The notes: generated by a model not told the origin, from the letters alone. Shown: positions 41,864 to 53,880, counted from the stretch's first letter. The stretch: DNA of 64,000 nucleotides from Cydia pomonella (GCF_033807575.1 NC_084707.1:12138550-12202549), one strand, 5' to 3'. Made by a program: numbers and translations.

Positions 41864-42550
41864 TGTAGGTATTTTAAGTTTTTATGCCTGCACATATATA
41901 ATTATTGTTATTGACCGAATAAACAATAGTGTGGGTGGATCATGTTTCGAACGATTTAAATTAAATAAAGATAGAGTAGGTAGAATTGTAGGAGTAGAAT
42001 CTAATAAGTTGTGTATCCGGAAAAAATATAATGAAATGGAAACCAAATACCTAAAAACATACCAACGGAACATTTACAGCATCACCGGAACGGCCTTTCA
42101 TGTTTAAACTTCGCATTCCTATAGGAGCTGGCCTGTGCGTCCAGTAGTACGTGAGGCGTGATCGCCGCGCGGCCGTCTGCGGAACACGGAAAACCGTTCA
42201 GACGCCCCTGCCCCCGACCCCACCCTCCACTTTTACGATGAATCTTCGTTTCTCCGCATCAAGAAGTAATTTTAGTGTTCCTTTGCCGATTCAATGATAG
42301 CACTCGGCCTGATTGGTTAAGCCCCTCTTTGATTTAATTTCGGGTTAAGTTGCTGCGGTTGGGTCCCACGGGTATCGGTTATGGTTCTGGCGCGCTGATG
42401 CCACTACGCTTTAATGAATCCGGCAGCCTTAAGAAATGGTTCTATTTACCGGCCAAGTCAGCTTCTCCCATTTTGTTTAATATACAAACATTACCTCACG
42501 GAAAAATCGTAATTGATTATAATTAGACACAAGCATTATTAGACAAATGA
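41864..42550. other. unique DNA, GC-richer at 42110-42480
   Basis: The frame 41775-42107 runs out of the LINE tail and shows no domain. The GC-rich block (GATCGCCGCGCGGCCGTCTG) has no long frame. It is possibly regulatory. Confidence 0.35.
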
Positions 42551-42754
42551 AATATTAACGTACCGATTCGAACTTTAAAATACGTTAAAAATTTCCTAAA
42601 GATACGATATGGATTGGATATATCAGTGTCAAAAGCGACGTTTTTGTTTGAAGAAACGTTTCTTTTTGATACTGACATATATAGGTAATCCATATCGTAT
42701 CTTTAGCAAATGTTTGACGTATCTTAAAGTTCGAATGCTGGGGCCGTTAATATT
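42551..42754. mobile_element. palindromic MITE with arms of about 90 bp
   Basis: AATATTAACGTACCGATTCG..TAAAGATACGATATGGATTG at the left mirrors AATCCATATCGTATCTTTAG..AAGTTCGAATGC..CGTTAATATT at the right. The loop lies around AGCGACGTTTTTGTTTGAAG. Confidence 0.8.
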
Positions 42755-44551
42755 TCTGGATTTTATAAATCAATGAACCGGACCAAATACAAACTCTTTT
42801 ATAACTATATGTTTTGATAAAAAAGAAAGGGATGATAAGGATTACTTTAAAATATAAGTCTATATCTTTATATAAGGTATATACGGTGGAAAGTCATACT
42901 TAACCAGAAATTATATCCAAATCGATTCTACTGTGCTTTCCATTCAAAGATCGCGTACATTTTTTTCCTTTTATGTTTATTAGCTGCTCGCGCGTGCGAC
43001 CTAGCACGGTACAATGTTCTGGTGTCTCCTCCACAGGGCCAGTTGTCATGAATACGTAATATAAAGGCAGGACGCGAATTCTTTCATTTATTATTCAATC
43101 ATTCGTTCGGCGTGAGTCGGCTTTAATTTCATGGCGGCTGGGCACGGTGCCCCGAGCGACAGCCGCGTTCGTGAGTGTGGAGACCATTCCGATACTAATG
43201 TCTGAACTTGCACCATACAGGCCGCACAGATTGACGTAGGTACAGTTGAAGACAATCATTTGTTAGCTAAAATTGTTTGTATTGCTAATGATTAATGTGC
43301 AAGTATTACTTGCTTTTTTATTTGTCAATTTAACATAAGCAAAGACAGTAAAGTATAGATGTGAAAATAATCAGTTAATTTTTAAGTTGGAGCATATTCC
43401 TTACTTTGTTGGCCCTTACAGTAGAGTACTGCGAAAAAGACAATTCTTATTCTAAAAGGCTCGGTCGGCGAGGATGTGGTGCGAGTGCGTGCCCGTTTTG
43501 ATTGAAACCGCCGCCCGCGCCACGCCGCGCGACCGACACCGAATTGAAAACGCAAATTTACTGACACATCTATTAACGGAAACGTGAAGAAGGCACAACC
43601 AGAAAATAGAGTAGGGAAGGAAAAAGCAGTAACTGTAACAATATTTTATTGTAGCATTCGGGTTCAGATTTCATTGTTTCTGTCGTCTTTACAAAGTACC
43701 TACTTATTGCAAACACCCCTAACCCTTATGGTGCGTAAATATCTCGAGAACTAAGTACTTAATTTTTTTAAATGTTTCATGATTGGTGCAGTCTTCTTCT
43801 TCTTTCGTGTCAAGGTCGCAGTGGTGCAGTTATCTCTGCTAATCAAAACAAAAATTAACTTCTTACACAGCTGTTTCAACAGACTGTACTGTTTTTTGCT
43901 TTAAACTTTGTGGGACAATATAAATACACCCGGCAATATTGCTCGCAGCATACATCTTTTGTGTAGCAGCAGTCGTAAAGAAACTCAAAGATGTTCTTAG
44001 AAGAATATGTGCACACAAAGCGCTCATTTGTGCATTTAAGGAAGCTTACATGCATGTTCGAGGTATCTGACATCCCTCAGTCCTATCTTGAAACGTAATT
44101 TTTACAACTATCAAAGGGAGCATTACATTAAAATTCAGGAGACAGCCATGTGACCTTGTACTAGGAGCGAGAAGCGCCATGTTGCCGCGTGTAGGGGTCC
44201 CATGTACTGTCTTGTCTCCTATAAATAAAATATGTAGGAAAACATCTCATAAAGCGTACGTAAATGTGATGTATGTTTTAGTAATATGTTTTTATGGAGA
44301 GATGTAGTAACTTATTGATATAAGTTTTAAAGTAATATTGTCTGGTCGAGTGTGACCTTAGGTTACCAGGATAAATTTATTTATAGATTCATTTTTTAAA
44401 ACAAAATAAATTCGTACATTGCTTCATACCTAATGGCAAATACAGACAAGACTTCATTTCAGAGTTCGCTAGTTCCGTTTAGTCAGGTGGCTGGTTGATC
44501 ACGGTAGTAGATCGTATTTGGAGACAAAAATGTTATATAAACTTTTTAGGG
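42755..44551. other. unique DNA with GC-richer islands
   Basis: 43010-43210 and 43430-43560 are CpG-rich (GCCGCCCGCGCCACGCCGCG). Minus-strand frames at 43382 and 43876 lack domains. No repeat is recognised. Confidence 0.35.
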
Positions 44552-44772
44552 TTTCTAAACTGAATAGTTTGCGCGAGAGACACTTCCAAAGTGGTAAAAT
44601 GTCCCTTCCCCCTGTAACTTCTAAAATAAGAGAATGATAAATCTAAAAAAAAATATATGATGTATATTACCATTCAGACTTCCACCGAAAATTGGTTTGA
44701 ACGAGATCTAGTAAGTAGCTTTTTTTTACTACGTCATAAATGGTACGGAACCCTTCATGGACGAGTCCGACT
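44552..44772 (+). repeat. dispersed repeat, 3' fragment; direct copy of 45677-45894
   Basis: TTTCTAAACTGAATAGTTTG, GCGAGAGACACTTCCAAAGT, CACCGAAAATTGGTT and ACGTCATAAATGGTACGGAA are shared with 45677-45894 in order. Confidence 0.8.
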
Positions 44773-45360
44773 TTTTTTTTATTTCGCATACTTTCAGAGT
44801 AAAACCAATTAAAAATTTTATTGAGTTTCAGTGCATAACGCCTTTTTTATGGCCTTTTTTTTGATCCATATTTTCCAAGAGCATGTATTTATTATGTACA
44901 AAAACATACAAAAAATAAAATAATTTTTTTTTGGCGGTATAGACGTATGGTTATATAAGATTTTTTCCTTCTTGTGACCTCAGGAATACGTGGTTAATTT
45001 TTTTCCGTTTCCTCGCGGGCACCTTGTATATCGCTCTGTACCTGGTATTCCTAATAGGGCAATACAATATTGAAATGATAGAGGAGAATGATCTCGGGTC
45101 ATATTTTCACAGTGAGATGGTATTATTGAAACAAACTTTCTTGAATCATGAATACACTAGGTAATTTCAAACTCAAATGTAGGGTCTGTCTGACCCCGTG
45201 AGTCACTCGACCGGCCTGGTAACTTTGGACTTGGACCAGAATTAATAATATAGTTTGCAAACTGATTCCGAACTTAGTATTGAATCATAATCTTAGAACT
45301 TTAAAATTTATAGTAAGTATACTTTAGTAAATTTTCCTGTCCATTAAATTCCTGTAACTC

Positions 45361-45918
45361 ATTTTTAGGGTTCCGTAGCCAAATGGCAAAAAACGGAACC
45401 CTTATAGATTCGTCATGTCCGTCTGTCTGTCCGATTCTGTCACAGCCACTTTTTTCCGAAACTATAAAAGCTATACTGTTCAAACTTGGTAAGTAGATGT
45501 ATTCTATGAACCGCATTATGATGTTTACACAAAAATAAAAAAATAAACAATAAATTTTGGGGGTTCCCCATACTTAGAACTGAAACTCAAAAAATCTTTT
45601 TTCATCAAACCCATACGTGTGGGGTATCTATGGATAGGTCTTTAAAAATGATATTGAGGTTTCTAATATAATTTTTTTCTAAACTGAATAGTTTGCGCGA
45701 GAGACACTTCCAAAGTGAAAAAATGTGTCCCGCCCCCCCGTAACTTCTAAAATAACAGAATGAAAAATCTAAAAAAAATATATGATATACATTGCCATGC
45801 AAACTTCCACCGAAAATTGGTTCGAACCAGATCTCGTAAGTAGTTTTTTTTAATACGTCATAAATGGTACGGTACCCTTCATGGGCGAGTCCGACTCGCA
45901 CTTGGCCCCTTTTTTTTG
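45361..45918 (+). mobile_element. dispersed 'gttccgtagcc' repeat, variant copy
   Basis: ATTTTTAGGGTTCCGTAGCC, then GTCCGTCTGTCTGTCCG, an interior that differs from the 23895 copy, and a terminus GAGTCCGACTCGCACTTGGC. The end is the reverse of the 'ggccaagtgcgagtc' start at 57566. No coding capacity. Confidence 0.75.
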
Positions 45919-47214
45919 TGAAATTAAGCGATATAGGTACCTAATATACGTAAAACCAGCCGGATTGACTAATACCATTAAAACAGTCTTTGTTATCTTG
46001 CCTATTGAAAACTACTTATGAGGTGTCAATGTCGTTTCAAAAAGTTAATACTCAGGCAATTTTTGACCTTGTGTTATTTCAAGTATACTTTATATATAGG
46101 TAAACGTGTTCTTGTCATAATAGGTTATGGAAGATAAAATAAATAAAGATGCCGTTTTTTTCACTTACCTTTACGTTGATCAAGATATTATATTTAAAAT
46201 ATACCAAATAAATTACTTGACCAAAATTACAAAATTTGGTTTTACAATTAGGGTTTGGGTGAAAATATATACACAAACACGCTATATGCCGCCGGTATGT
46301 CACAACAGAGAGGCGTCTAGCTAGTGCTTGGCCGGTCGCATTCGCACACGATTCAAATAAAAAAGTCCTCCGTCACTCAAGTATGCTCCGCCATTCACTC
46401 GCTGCCTAGAAATTTGCTCCCGCGACCCGTTGATCTAATATGGATATTCCTCAAAAAACCTAATTTAAACTGAAACGTGTTGAAAATTAACAAAACGGTA
46501 AGCAGGTACGGCATAGTTGTAGTGAAAATAAAGAATATTTTACTTTTTATTAACTATTTAGTTATTGAAGCTTGTCGTATCCCTATAAAGATGAACGTGG
46601 CTTAGAGGCGTCGGGAGATGTGACCCCGGGTTCTACACGGTCCTCGCAAATGGACAGGAAAAAGGCGCGGGAAGAATGCGTGGGTGCTTTTAATTTAATA
46701 TCGACTGACACCGAATTGGAATCGAAAGTCCCGCGGACGTGCTCGGCCGCTTGATCCCGTCTGTTTGCCGTTTTAATATTTATTGCCTACACACATACTT
46801 CATCAGGCTTATTATACGAATTATCCACTTATTAAATTCGGTTTTAAATAACTTGTCTGTGATGTAATTATCAGATCCCGTGAAACTCGCTTTGCGGGTT
46901 CTCTGCTCGTAGTCGAGTACCTCTACGAGGGGGAAAACGCTGGGATCGGCTACGAGCGTAGCGGTTGACAGTAAATACTCTAAAAATGTAATTAAGAAAA
47001 CATTAAAAGATGAATTTTATGGAAGAAACTATACAGGATAAGGATAAGGAGGGAGGATAGGAAAGGATAGGATGTTTACCTACTAATGTTAGATGTATAA
47101 CTACTTCTTTTTTATAAGTATATTACATATACATATAAGAGTATTATGTGCATACATAGTAAAGTAAGGTAAATGTAAAATCGTCGTTATAATCTTCATA
47201 GTATATGATATAGC
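45919..47214. other. no gene supported
   Basis: Unique AT-rich DNA with GC-richer stretches at 46270-46440, 46600-46760 and 46870-46970. The frame 46572-46754 is short and domain-free. Confidence 0.4.
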
Positions 47215-47230
47215 AACAGGAATCGGTATT

Positions 47231-48613
47231 CTTCTTTCTTTCTCCTGGCTGTGTTCTCATATCACTTGGGGCCAGCCCTCCTCGTACGTTTTCGCCACAA
47301 CAATCTATTTTGTGTTGTCACTGCATCTACATTATTAGCTTTAAGGTCTTTTTCGATGGTGCTTTTCCAGGTGTCGGCTGGTCGGCCTCTGCCTCGCTTT
47401 ATTTCCCCCATTTGCATTACTGCTCTCGTCATATGGCCCTGGTCTCGCTTCATGACGTGCTCATACCACCGCAAGCGATTTTCTCGCAGTTTGTCCTCAT
47501 CAGACAAGCTCCAAGTAAGTTTTCTTTCAAGCGGATGTTATCTAAGCATTTGCTAAAACAAGAGTTCAAATAATATTCATCAATATTATATTTATATGTT
47601 AATTTAATGCCTCGGTAGTAGCTGCAGTCTGCCACGTCCCCTATATTTTTATAGAAAGGGACTAATGTGCTGGTTCTCCACATGTCCGGTATCTTGCCGT
47701 TTACCAAAATTTAGTTGAATAGGTTATTCAGCCAGGACGCTCCGGTGTTTCCAGCCCCTTTCCACACTTCAACTGGTCCCTCGTCAGGTCCTATTGCTTT
47801 CTTGCTCTTCGTTTTACCTAGAGCTTATCTTACTTCCGAAATTGTGATTTCTTCAATTGTGCCTTGTGCCCCGGGGTGTAGCGTTTAGTGGTTCGTGCGG
47901 AAACTCGTCGATTAGCAAATTTTGGTAGTATTCCTGCCATCTCCTATTTATATCCTCGTTTCGGGTTAGTAGTTTACCAGATATGTCTTTAACGTATTTA
48001 TTACGTTTTATGTCTTTTGTCTGGTTTCGCCGCACTTTCGCAAGTTTAAATATTTCGTGTTCTGTTTGAGCCGCCCCTAAGTTCTTGTAGAAGGTGTCTC
48101 TGCTCTGAGCTCTTGCTGCTGCCACACAAGACTTAGCCGCTTTTTTGTTCGTTTATAGTCCTCCCTGTCAGCATCCGATCCCGAAGCCTGCCATTTTTTA
48201 AAGATGACCTTTTTGTTTCTCAGTGTTGCTTTTACTTCCTTATTCCATCACGTAGGATCTTTGTTGGTTTTCAGCTTTCCTTTAGTTGTGCTTAAACAAC
48301 TCTTAGCGGTTTTTATGCAGTAGGAGTGGAACTCGTTCCATCTAGCATTGGCATCCGGCCCGCCAGGTCTAGTTATCATGTTTTCAAGAACTTTTCTGTT
48401 TGTTCGCTGAACGTCTTTCCATTTGCTTAGGTTATACCATTTTATGCATGGTTGAGGTTTAGGGTCATATTGCGATTTCGAGAACCAACAGGGGAGTTTT
48501 AAACATGCTACTAGTATCCTGTGTTGCGATGTCAAAGCTTCGCCGGGGATGACTTTGCAATCTTTGAAACACTTAAGTAATGTTCTGTCACATAGAAAGT
48601 AATCTATGAATCT
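47231..48613 (-). mobile_element. RTE-type LINE, 5'-truncated and internally deleted
   Basis: AACAGGAATCGGTATT occurs at 47215-47230 and 48614-48629, a 16-bp duplication. The minus strand encodes, in order, the end of the endonuclease, the linker and RT start, then the C-terminal tail. The RT core between about 47600 and 47507 is missing. No poly-A or simple tail is evident at 47231. Confidence 0.9.
47262..48613 (-). pseudogene. RTE-type LINE ORF2 remnant
   Basis: From 48613 the minus strand reads RFIDYFLCDRTLLKCFKDCK and GEALTSQHRILVA (endonuclease end with its SQHR block), PTWWNKEVKATLRN-like text after a TGA, KWQASGSDADREDYKRTKK, SRDTFYKNLGAAQTEHEIFK, KYVKDISGKLLTRNEDINRR, KKAIGPDEGPVEVWKGAG, GKIPDMWRTSTLVPFYKN and CSYYRGIKL. 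It then jumps to the C-terminal RENRLRWYEHVMKRDQGHMT and RGRGRPADTWKSTIEKDL. The jump removes RT motifs A to C (the FADD-type box). Several stops and shifts also break it. The order and motifs are those of the RTE clade. Confidence 0.88.
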
Positions 48614-48629
48614 AACAGGAATCGGTATT

Positions 48630-50143
48630 AGTTCTGCAAAATATATACACAAATTTTGTCATAAATATGCACACAAAATACAACATTGTATATTATCTAA
48701 CTAAAATGTGGGGATTGAAGCCAGCTTGAAAACTAAAGTAAAACAAAGTAAGTCACTTTAACAAACACATTTAATTCGTGAGTTGTACCTTGTAAAATAC
48801 CAGTAGACAGCACGTACAAAACTGTGCTGTATCTTTAAAACGATTCAAATTGTTATTTCGCGTAGAAGTTTCTCCGGCTAAGATGCTCCTTATTTTACAA
48901 CACGTTTCTCTCTCTAGGAATTCTACGAAAAATAACGTACGCATTTAAAACAATAAAAACAACATACACGTCTGACGGAGGCAGCTTCAGTGAATTTTCG
49001 CTGCGCGTTAGAACATCGTGTTCTTACCAGCTCCATTTGATTATCCTCTAACAAAATATATAAGCTTTGGATGCGGTATTTTCGCCATTTCCAATGTACA
49101 TAGAATGTTATTATTACTAATACTGATCATTTAATACCGCGACGGTGGTTAACAAGTTTGCGGCTTACCTGATGTTAATTAAGCAGCCACCTGACGTTAG
49201 TCTTATTGTGGGAATTATAATTTGGTAAAATAAAAAATTGTTTTAGACTTTTAAAATAAATATAATTATATGAATGTTACAATTATTCCCGACAATTTAG
49301 TATGTGGTAGCTATCCGATGTTAGGCATTGCTCTGCCGTGACGGGCGGGTTGCACTTTTGGGCTCTGCCCACACATTTAAGGCACTACACATAACATGAG
49401 TCAGGATGACTCCCTCTTTTCCATTTATTTATGCTGTCATAGCTCAAAAAGTATGCATCTTCTCCATGTTATCTTGGGGCTTCGATCCACTCTGTAGGTA
49501 TGTTGACCCGTAGCACATTCGGCATGCGATGTGTAATACGACTGTAATGTAGAAAAAACACTAAATAAAATCTTGATTCCTTTCCCTAGAGAGCATGGAC
49601 GAAAAAGAAGAGTCCGTTTCAACTGAAAACCTTTGCCATCGTCGGCTTTAAAGGTACCTACTTTATCTGATTAAAACCTTACTATGCAAGTCTCGGTTGC
49701 ATGCTTTCACTGCGAAAATTTTTGATATGGTTAAATCAAATTTCAGTTTTTTAAAGTTGTAGTTGAAATACCTAAATTTGTAATCTCTTTATATGTGCAT
49801 TGTATTGAACATTTACATCAGGATGGGCTTGTAAGAAAATATAACTACATAATGTTTCCGTTTTTAGTACTTCGGTAAAGCGGTGTCAGTGGGGTAAATT
49901 AAGTTTGGTACGTCCGGGGCCGGTGGCGCGAACTTCACCCTAACTCGCGAACATGTGTTAACATGAGTCGTCTTTGAAAAATTCAATAAGGACCTTATTT
50001 GTATGGGGTCAGCGTACGGAGCGACACAAAAAGGAACATGATGAAATTACCGTTAGCATCCACCAGCTAATGCCAAGACGTATGTACATGAGATTATTGT
50101 GTTGGAATTTACTCGATTATGCGTAAAATTGTTGCTAGGAAAC
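48630..50143. other. AT-rich DNA, no gene supported
   Basis: A very degenerate 'ggcaaacaagc' repeat (GTTAACAAGTTTGCGGCTTA, 49149 on) is the only recognisable item. The rest shows no domain, repeat or RNA. Confidence 0.4.
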
Positions 50144-50531
50144 TAAAAAAAACACCGGCCACATATCGGGCCATGCTCAGTGTAGTGTTCCATAGTTACC
50201 CGTCCGTCACAATATACCGTGATAGGATGGTATTAGTAATAAAGTATCGTGTACATAAAAAACAAAGGGGAGTACCTTCACAACGCTTTGTACGTCTTTT
50301 TACTAACAAGAGAAGACTTTTGCGATAACTCAAAAACGGAATGTCTATATTTTTTGGATCCATAGTTCAAAAGTTAGAAAAGGAGGGGGGCATTTTTTTT
50401 CCTAGCGATTATTTCCGGAATTATTCACTTTTTTAAAAAAGGTTTCTTGAAGACCCCTCTTCGTTTTCTTCCTTCCTTCCAACGACACCCCGCACCATAG
50501 AGCTTAAGCGAAAAAAAAAAGATTCATCATA
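50144..50531 (-). repeat. 'gttccgtagcc' repeat, 3' half in reverse
   Basis: AACACCGGCCACATATCGGG, AGACTTTTGCGATAACTCAA, GGATCCATAGTTCAAAAGTT and CCTTCCAACGACACCCCGCA follow, in reverse, the distal half of the copy at 23895-24613. It is old and diverged. Confidence 0.65.
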
Positions 50532-50631
50532 AAAGGGCTTCGGCTATTGCCCCATGTGAAGTCACCATTTTATTTTATTTTAATTTATTTTACCGCTTTG
50601 TCGGTTTGATTGATATGCAAAGTATGTATTT

Positions 50632-50784
50632 TTGATATAACCACAAACTTAAACTAGATGTAGGTTTTAATGCTATAAAACTATTCTGTTTTTTTTTTTA
50701 CTTAGCCCTAATTACCAGAGCATAATTTTTTTTTAATTTTTTACGAGCAGGAATGTATCATGGTCACTTGTGACAGTTGTGAGT
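50632..50784 (+). repeat. dispersed repeat, inverted partner at 54606-54770
   Basis: GATATAACCACAAACTTAAA, TAGATGTAGGTTTTAATGC and ATGGTCACTTGTGACAGTT match the reverse complement of 54606-54770. Note the short palindrome GGTCACTTGTGACAG at the end. Confidence 0.7.
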
Positions 50785-52340
50785 TCGCGTCATTAATCAA
50801 TCAATCAAATCATTTATTTGTTAGAATACAATCAAGTGGATGTTATCAAATACATTTCAAAGAACAGTGTATTCAGCCAGCTAACGGGCATACAAATCTT
50901 ATATTCATAAATAAAATTAATCTAATGTACTACATTATACTAAATTTAATAACTATGCGGAATATGCTCAAAATATTCATTTAAAGAGTAAAAAGTATTT
51001 TGTACTAAAAAGTCCAATAAATGTTTCCTAAATACAGGCATTTCAAATTCTCTTATTGAATTGGGTAATTAAATGCGATTTTTAAGTTTAAACAAACTAG
51101 TGATACATTGCTTGCCTAATTATTTCATATTGAAAAATAAAAGTGTCGTGTTCATTAGACATAGACATAATTTATTGGTAATAAGGTAACCTAAACTACC
51201 GTTTGATTATGTGGCCGTATCAAAAATACACGCTCTATATCGATACCAATTAATTGCAGCTTTCTAGAACTAACGATCACGGAGAAAAGCCTAGGATGGA
51301 CAGACAGACGGACATGGCGAAACTATAAAGGTTCCTATTTGACTACGGAATCCTAAAAACGTGACTCCTTGTGAAGTATATTCTAGACAATTATTAATAG
51401 TAGAAATTTGTAAAACCGTGTGTAATTTTTGTAGTATTTTCAGGAAATATATTTATCTTAACTTTTAACAGACTCGTAACAGGGGTAGAAACAATATTTT
51501 TGCACAACTTTAGAGAAGGGCAAAAAATTGTGAGTGAGATAGAAATTACTTTATTTCGGAACAGTCTGTTACTTAAATATTTGATTTATTTACCCAGCGG
51601 GTTGGTTTTCTCCTCGCACGTACTAAACGATATTTGGCGATCCCTAAGACGAGCAGTTTGTCACGTACGTGACGCAGCGGCACAATGGAAACTCCACTAT
51701 GTTGGCCAAACGTACAAATAAATACCTAACTGTTTTGTGAAAAGTAACTATCACCTAATATTTGCCAGGTACAATTAATACAAATATCTGTGCAAATAAG
51801 AGACGTAGGTATATACTGATCTTAAGCATTTATTGTGGAAAACAAATGTGAGCATTTAAACTATTATTAAGCAAAATTATTGTTTTCTCAGTCAGTCATT
51901 TATGTAAATCTTTTGAGAAATAAATATCTTAAACCATAAACCATATATAGCTTATAGGGTGTCTCCTACGAAGTACTACAACAGAATACGTAATAGCTAC
52001 TGCTGTCCTGACATGTCTTCCTTCTATTTCATGATTGCATAATGGTTTTAAAACATTGTGTGTCTTGAAAAAATCTGTTAATGTCCCGGCAGAAGCACCG
52101 AATATTCGGCGACCGAATATTCAGCATAAATGCGAATATTTATGGCATCTCTAAAAAGCCTTCTATCGGAGAACGTTTTTAACTTTGATAGTCCGACACC
52201 GTGGTTCTAACCTGTTAACATCCAGAACCGAAACTAACAATTCATAGGTATAAGTAACAATACAAAAAAGTTATTTTAGATACGCGTTAACGGATTAATG
52301 GTACCCACATCCCACATCATATGTGCCCACTTGTGATCTA
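50785..52340. other. AT-rich DNA with a repeat terminus
   Basis: 51265-51360 (GCAGCTTTCTAGAACTAACG, GGACAGACAGACGGACATGG, GACTACGGAATCCTAAAAA) is the reversed start of the 'gttccgtagcc' repeat. 52108-52140 has a GAATATTCGGCGACCGAATA palindrome. No gene; the frame at 51500-51721 lacks domains. Confidence 0.45.
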
Positions 52341-52349
52341 TGCCAAGTT

Positions 52350-52460
52350 GCAGCTTTCTAGTCTAACACTAACGATCACGAAGCAAAGCGGCGGACGGAC
52401 AGACAGACAGACATGGTAAAACTATTATTAAGGGTTCCTTGATGGCTACGGAAAAAGAGG
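52350..52460 (-). repeat. 'gttccgtagcc' repeat start, reversed
   Basis: GTTGCAGCTTTCTAGTCTAA, AACGATCACGAAGCAAAGCG, GACGGACAGACAGACAGACA and AGGGTTCCTTGATGGCTACG mark a truncated copy. Confidence 0.6.
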
Positions 52461-52527
52461 TCCAATACAAATATACAGTACATATATGCACAACCAATCC
52501 ATTCCCTTTTCTATGAACCTATCATCA

Positions 52528-52690
52528 TCATCATTTCAGCCGAAAGGAGTCCACTGCTAGACGTAGGTCGCTCCCAGGGATGTCCACAATGACCGGTCTA
52601 ACACCGCTCTCATCCATCAGCTCCCTGCGACCACTTCAAAATCTGGCTCCTTCGTGCCACTCCTCCCCTATAGCGTCATAATTCGAAGTG
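52528..52690 (-). mobile_element. LINE 3' tail (ATG)n type
   Basis: ATCATCATCATCATTTCAGC followed by GGAGTCCACTGCTAGACGTA and GGTCGCTCCC is a diverged reverse form of the tail at 33000-33130. The (TGA)n tail lies at the plus-strand left edge, as expected for minus orientation. Confidence 0.55.
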
Positions 52691-52709
52691 CCCGAAGCTT
52701 TCATAAAAT

Positions 52710-53116
52710 ACCAAAAAGAATTTGAAATAGAGGTAGATTGTCACAGAAAACTTTGTATAAGCCACAGTAAATTTACTGCCATCTTTCGGCACATGATTAA
52801 AACTTTTAAATGCCATTTGACTTTGATCCTTAGTCTTTCACTGATATGCGTTAATTTGTTAAATATCAAAAAGTGGCGCAATCTAATCTGTAGATCAAAG
52901 GCCGGCATCGTTTCGAGTGATGGCGCTACAACCTTTGGCCTATGGCCGGCAAGATGGCGCCACTTTTTGATATTTAACAAATATCAGTGAAAAAATAAGG
53001 ATCAAAGTCAAATGGTGTTCTAAAAATTTTAATCATGTGTCGAAAGATGGCAGTAAATTTAATGTGGCTACAAAATTTTCTTTGAGAATCCACTTCTATT
53101 TAAAATTCTCTTTGGT
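52710..53116. mobile_element. large palindromic MITE (arms of about 165 bp)
   Basis: ACCAAAAAGAATTTGAAATA..CAGTAAATTTACTGCCATCT..TTTGACTTTGATCCTTA..GGCGC (52710-52879) mirrors GCGCCACTTTTTGATATTTA..AAATTCTCTTTGGT (52957-53116). The loop holds a second inverted pair around AAAGGCCGGCAT/TATGGCCGGC. Frames across it on both strands are symmetry artefacts. Confidence 0.85.
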
Positions 53117-53216
53117 GATACTAACAACAATAAGGTACCCTACATGAATTAGGTAACTTATCAAGTCGTTTGAACAAAATTATTTATTTATTTATTCGAT
53201 ATCAGGTACTTTTCAG

Positions 53217-53253
53217 TTCATCAGTTGAAGCCACTACTCCAAGAACGCAAAAG
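53217..53253 (+). CDS. candidate penultimate coding exon
   Basis: GGTACTTTTCAG ends at 53216 and an AAG|GTAAAT donor follows 53253. It is 37 bases: two bases completing a codon, eleven codons reading HQLKPLLQERK, and AG left over. With the next acceptor at 53324 this AG forms Ser and keeps the frame of the long downstream stretch. The intron would be 71 bp, a normal short insect size. Another frame (SSVEATTPRTQK) is also open, but it meets TAG immediately in the next exon. Unidentified protein. Confidence 0.28.
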
Positions 53254-53324
53254 GTAAATCTCCAAAATCAAACGAGGTGAAAACAACATTCAGTGTACTG
53301 TTCGATAATCAATAGCGATTGCAG

Positions 53325-53526
53325 CGACGATAGGGGCGAGGTGTTTGCGCAGAGATTAATGATGCGATACCGAGCACTATGGCGCGAGCACTCGACAAAA
53401 GAGCCTCTTACTTACTCTTTGGTGCCCGCTAAAGTCTCTCAAAACAGCAGCTGGAAGTATAGTGAAATGTTACGATGGGTTGAATTTTTTGATATCAATT
53501 TCGGAATGCCAAAGATTGACGAATAA
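53325..53526 (+). CDS. candidate terminal coding exon, unidentified
   Basis: After the acceptor AGCGATTGCAG (ending 53324) the frame joined from 53253 continues for 66 codons to TAA at 53524-53526. It reads DDRGEVFAQRLMMRYRALW early, then KEPLTYSLVPAKVSQNSSWK, and ends WVEFFDINFGMPKIDE. The stretch is visibly GC-richer than its surroundings and free of stops, with tryptophans and charged residues spread as in a globular protein. The acceptor has a weak pyrimidine tract. I do not recognise the family and cannot exclude a transposon origin: palindromic MITEs lie close on both sides. Confidence 0.3.
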
Positions 53527-53756
53527 CATCATAGCCATCAGTATTTACTTAAGTAGTTTTAGGTATTTTAAAAATAACAGTTTTATTGGAGTACATTCTT
53601 TAATGATATTGATAACTACTGATTGGTGATGACTACTCAGACGAAAATTGAATTTATTCACAATCTCTTTAGTCCTATAATTCTATATTTGTATTAGATT
53701 GTCAGCCGCAGTTATTGTCAGTATTTAGAAATACTAATCAACTTTATAAAATCAGG
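53527..53756. other. AT-rich DNA, no feature seen
   Basis: Nothing recognisable. It could be a 3' untranslated region if the exon upstream is real, but no clear AATAAA plus GT-rich element is seen. Confidence 0.3.
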
Positions 53757-53880
53757 GTGCCAGCCAAGATGTCAATCGTTCGCTACGTAGCGATACGCTA
53801 ATATCTCTCACACGAATATGGAAGAATGATAGAGAGAAATTGCCGTATCTTTTTCTACTTGATTGGCATCATGGCACGTA
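53757..53880. mobile_element. short MITE
   Basis: GTGCCAGCCAAGATGTCAAT at the left mirrors TTGATTGGCATCATGGCAC at the right. The interior has CGCTACGTAGCG. No coding capacity. Confidence 0.6.
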
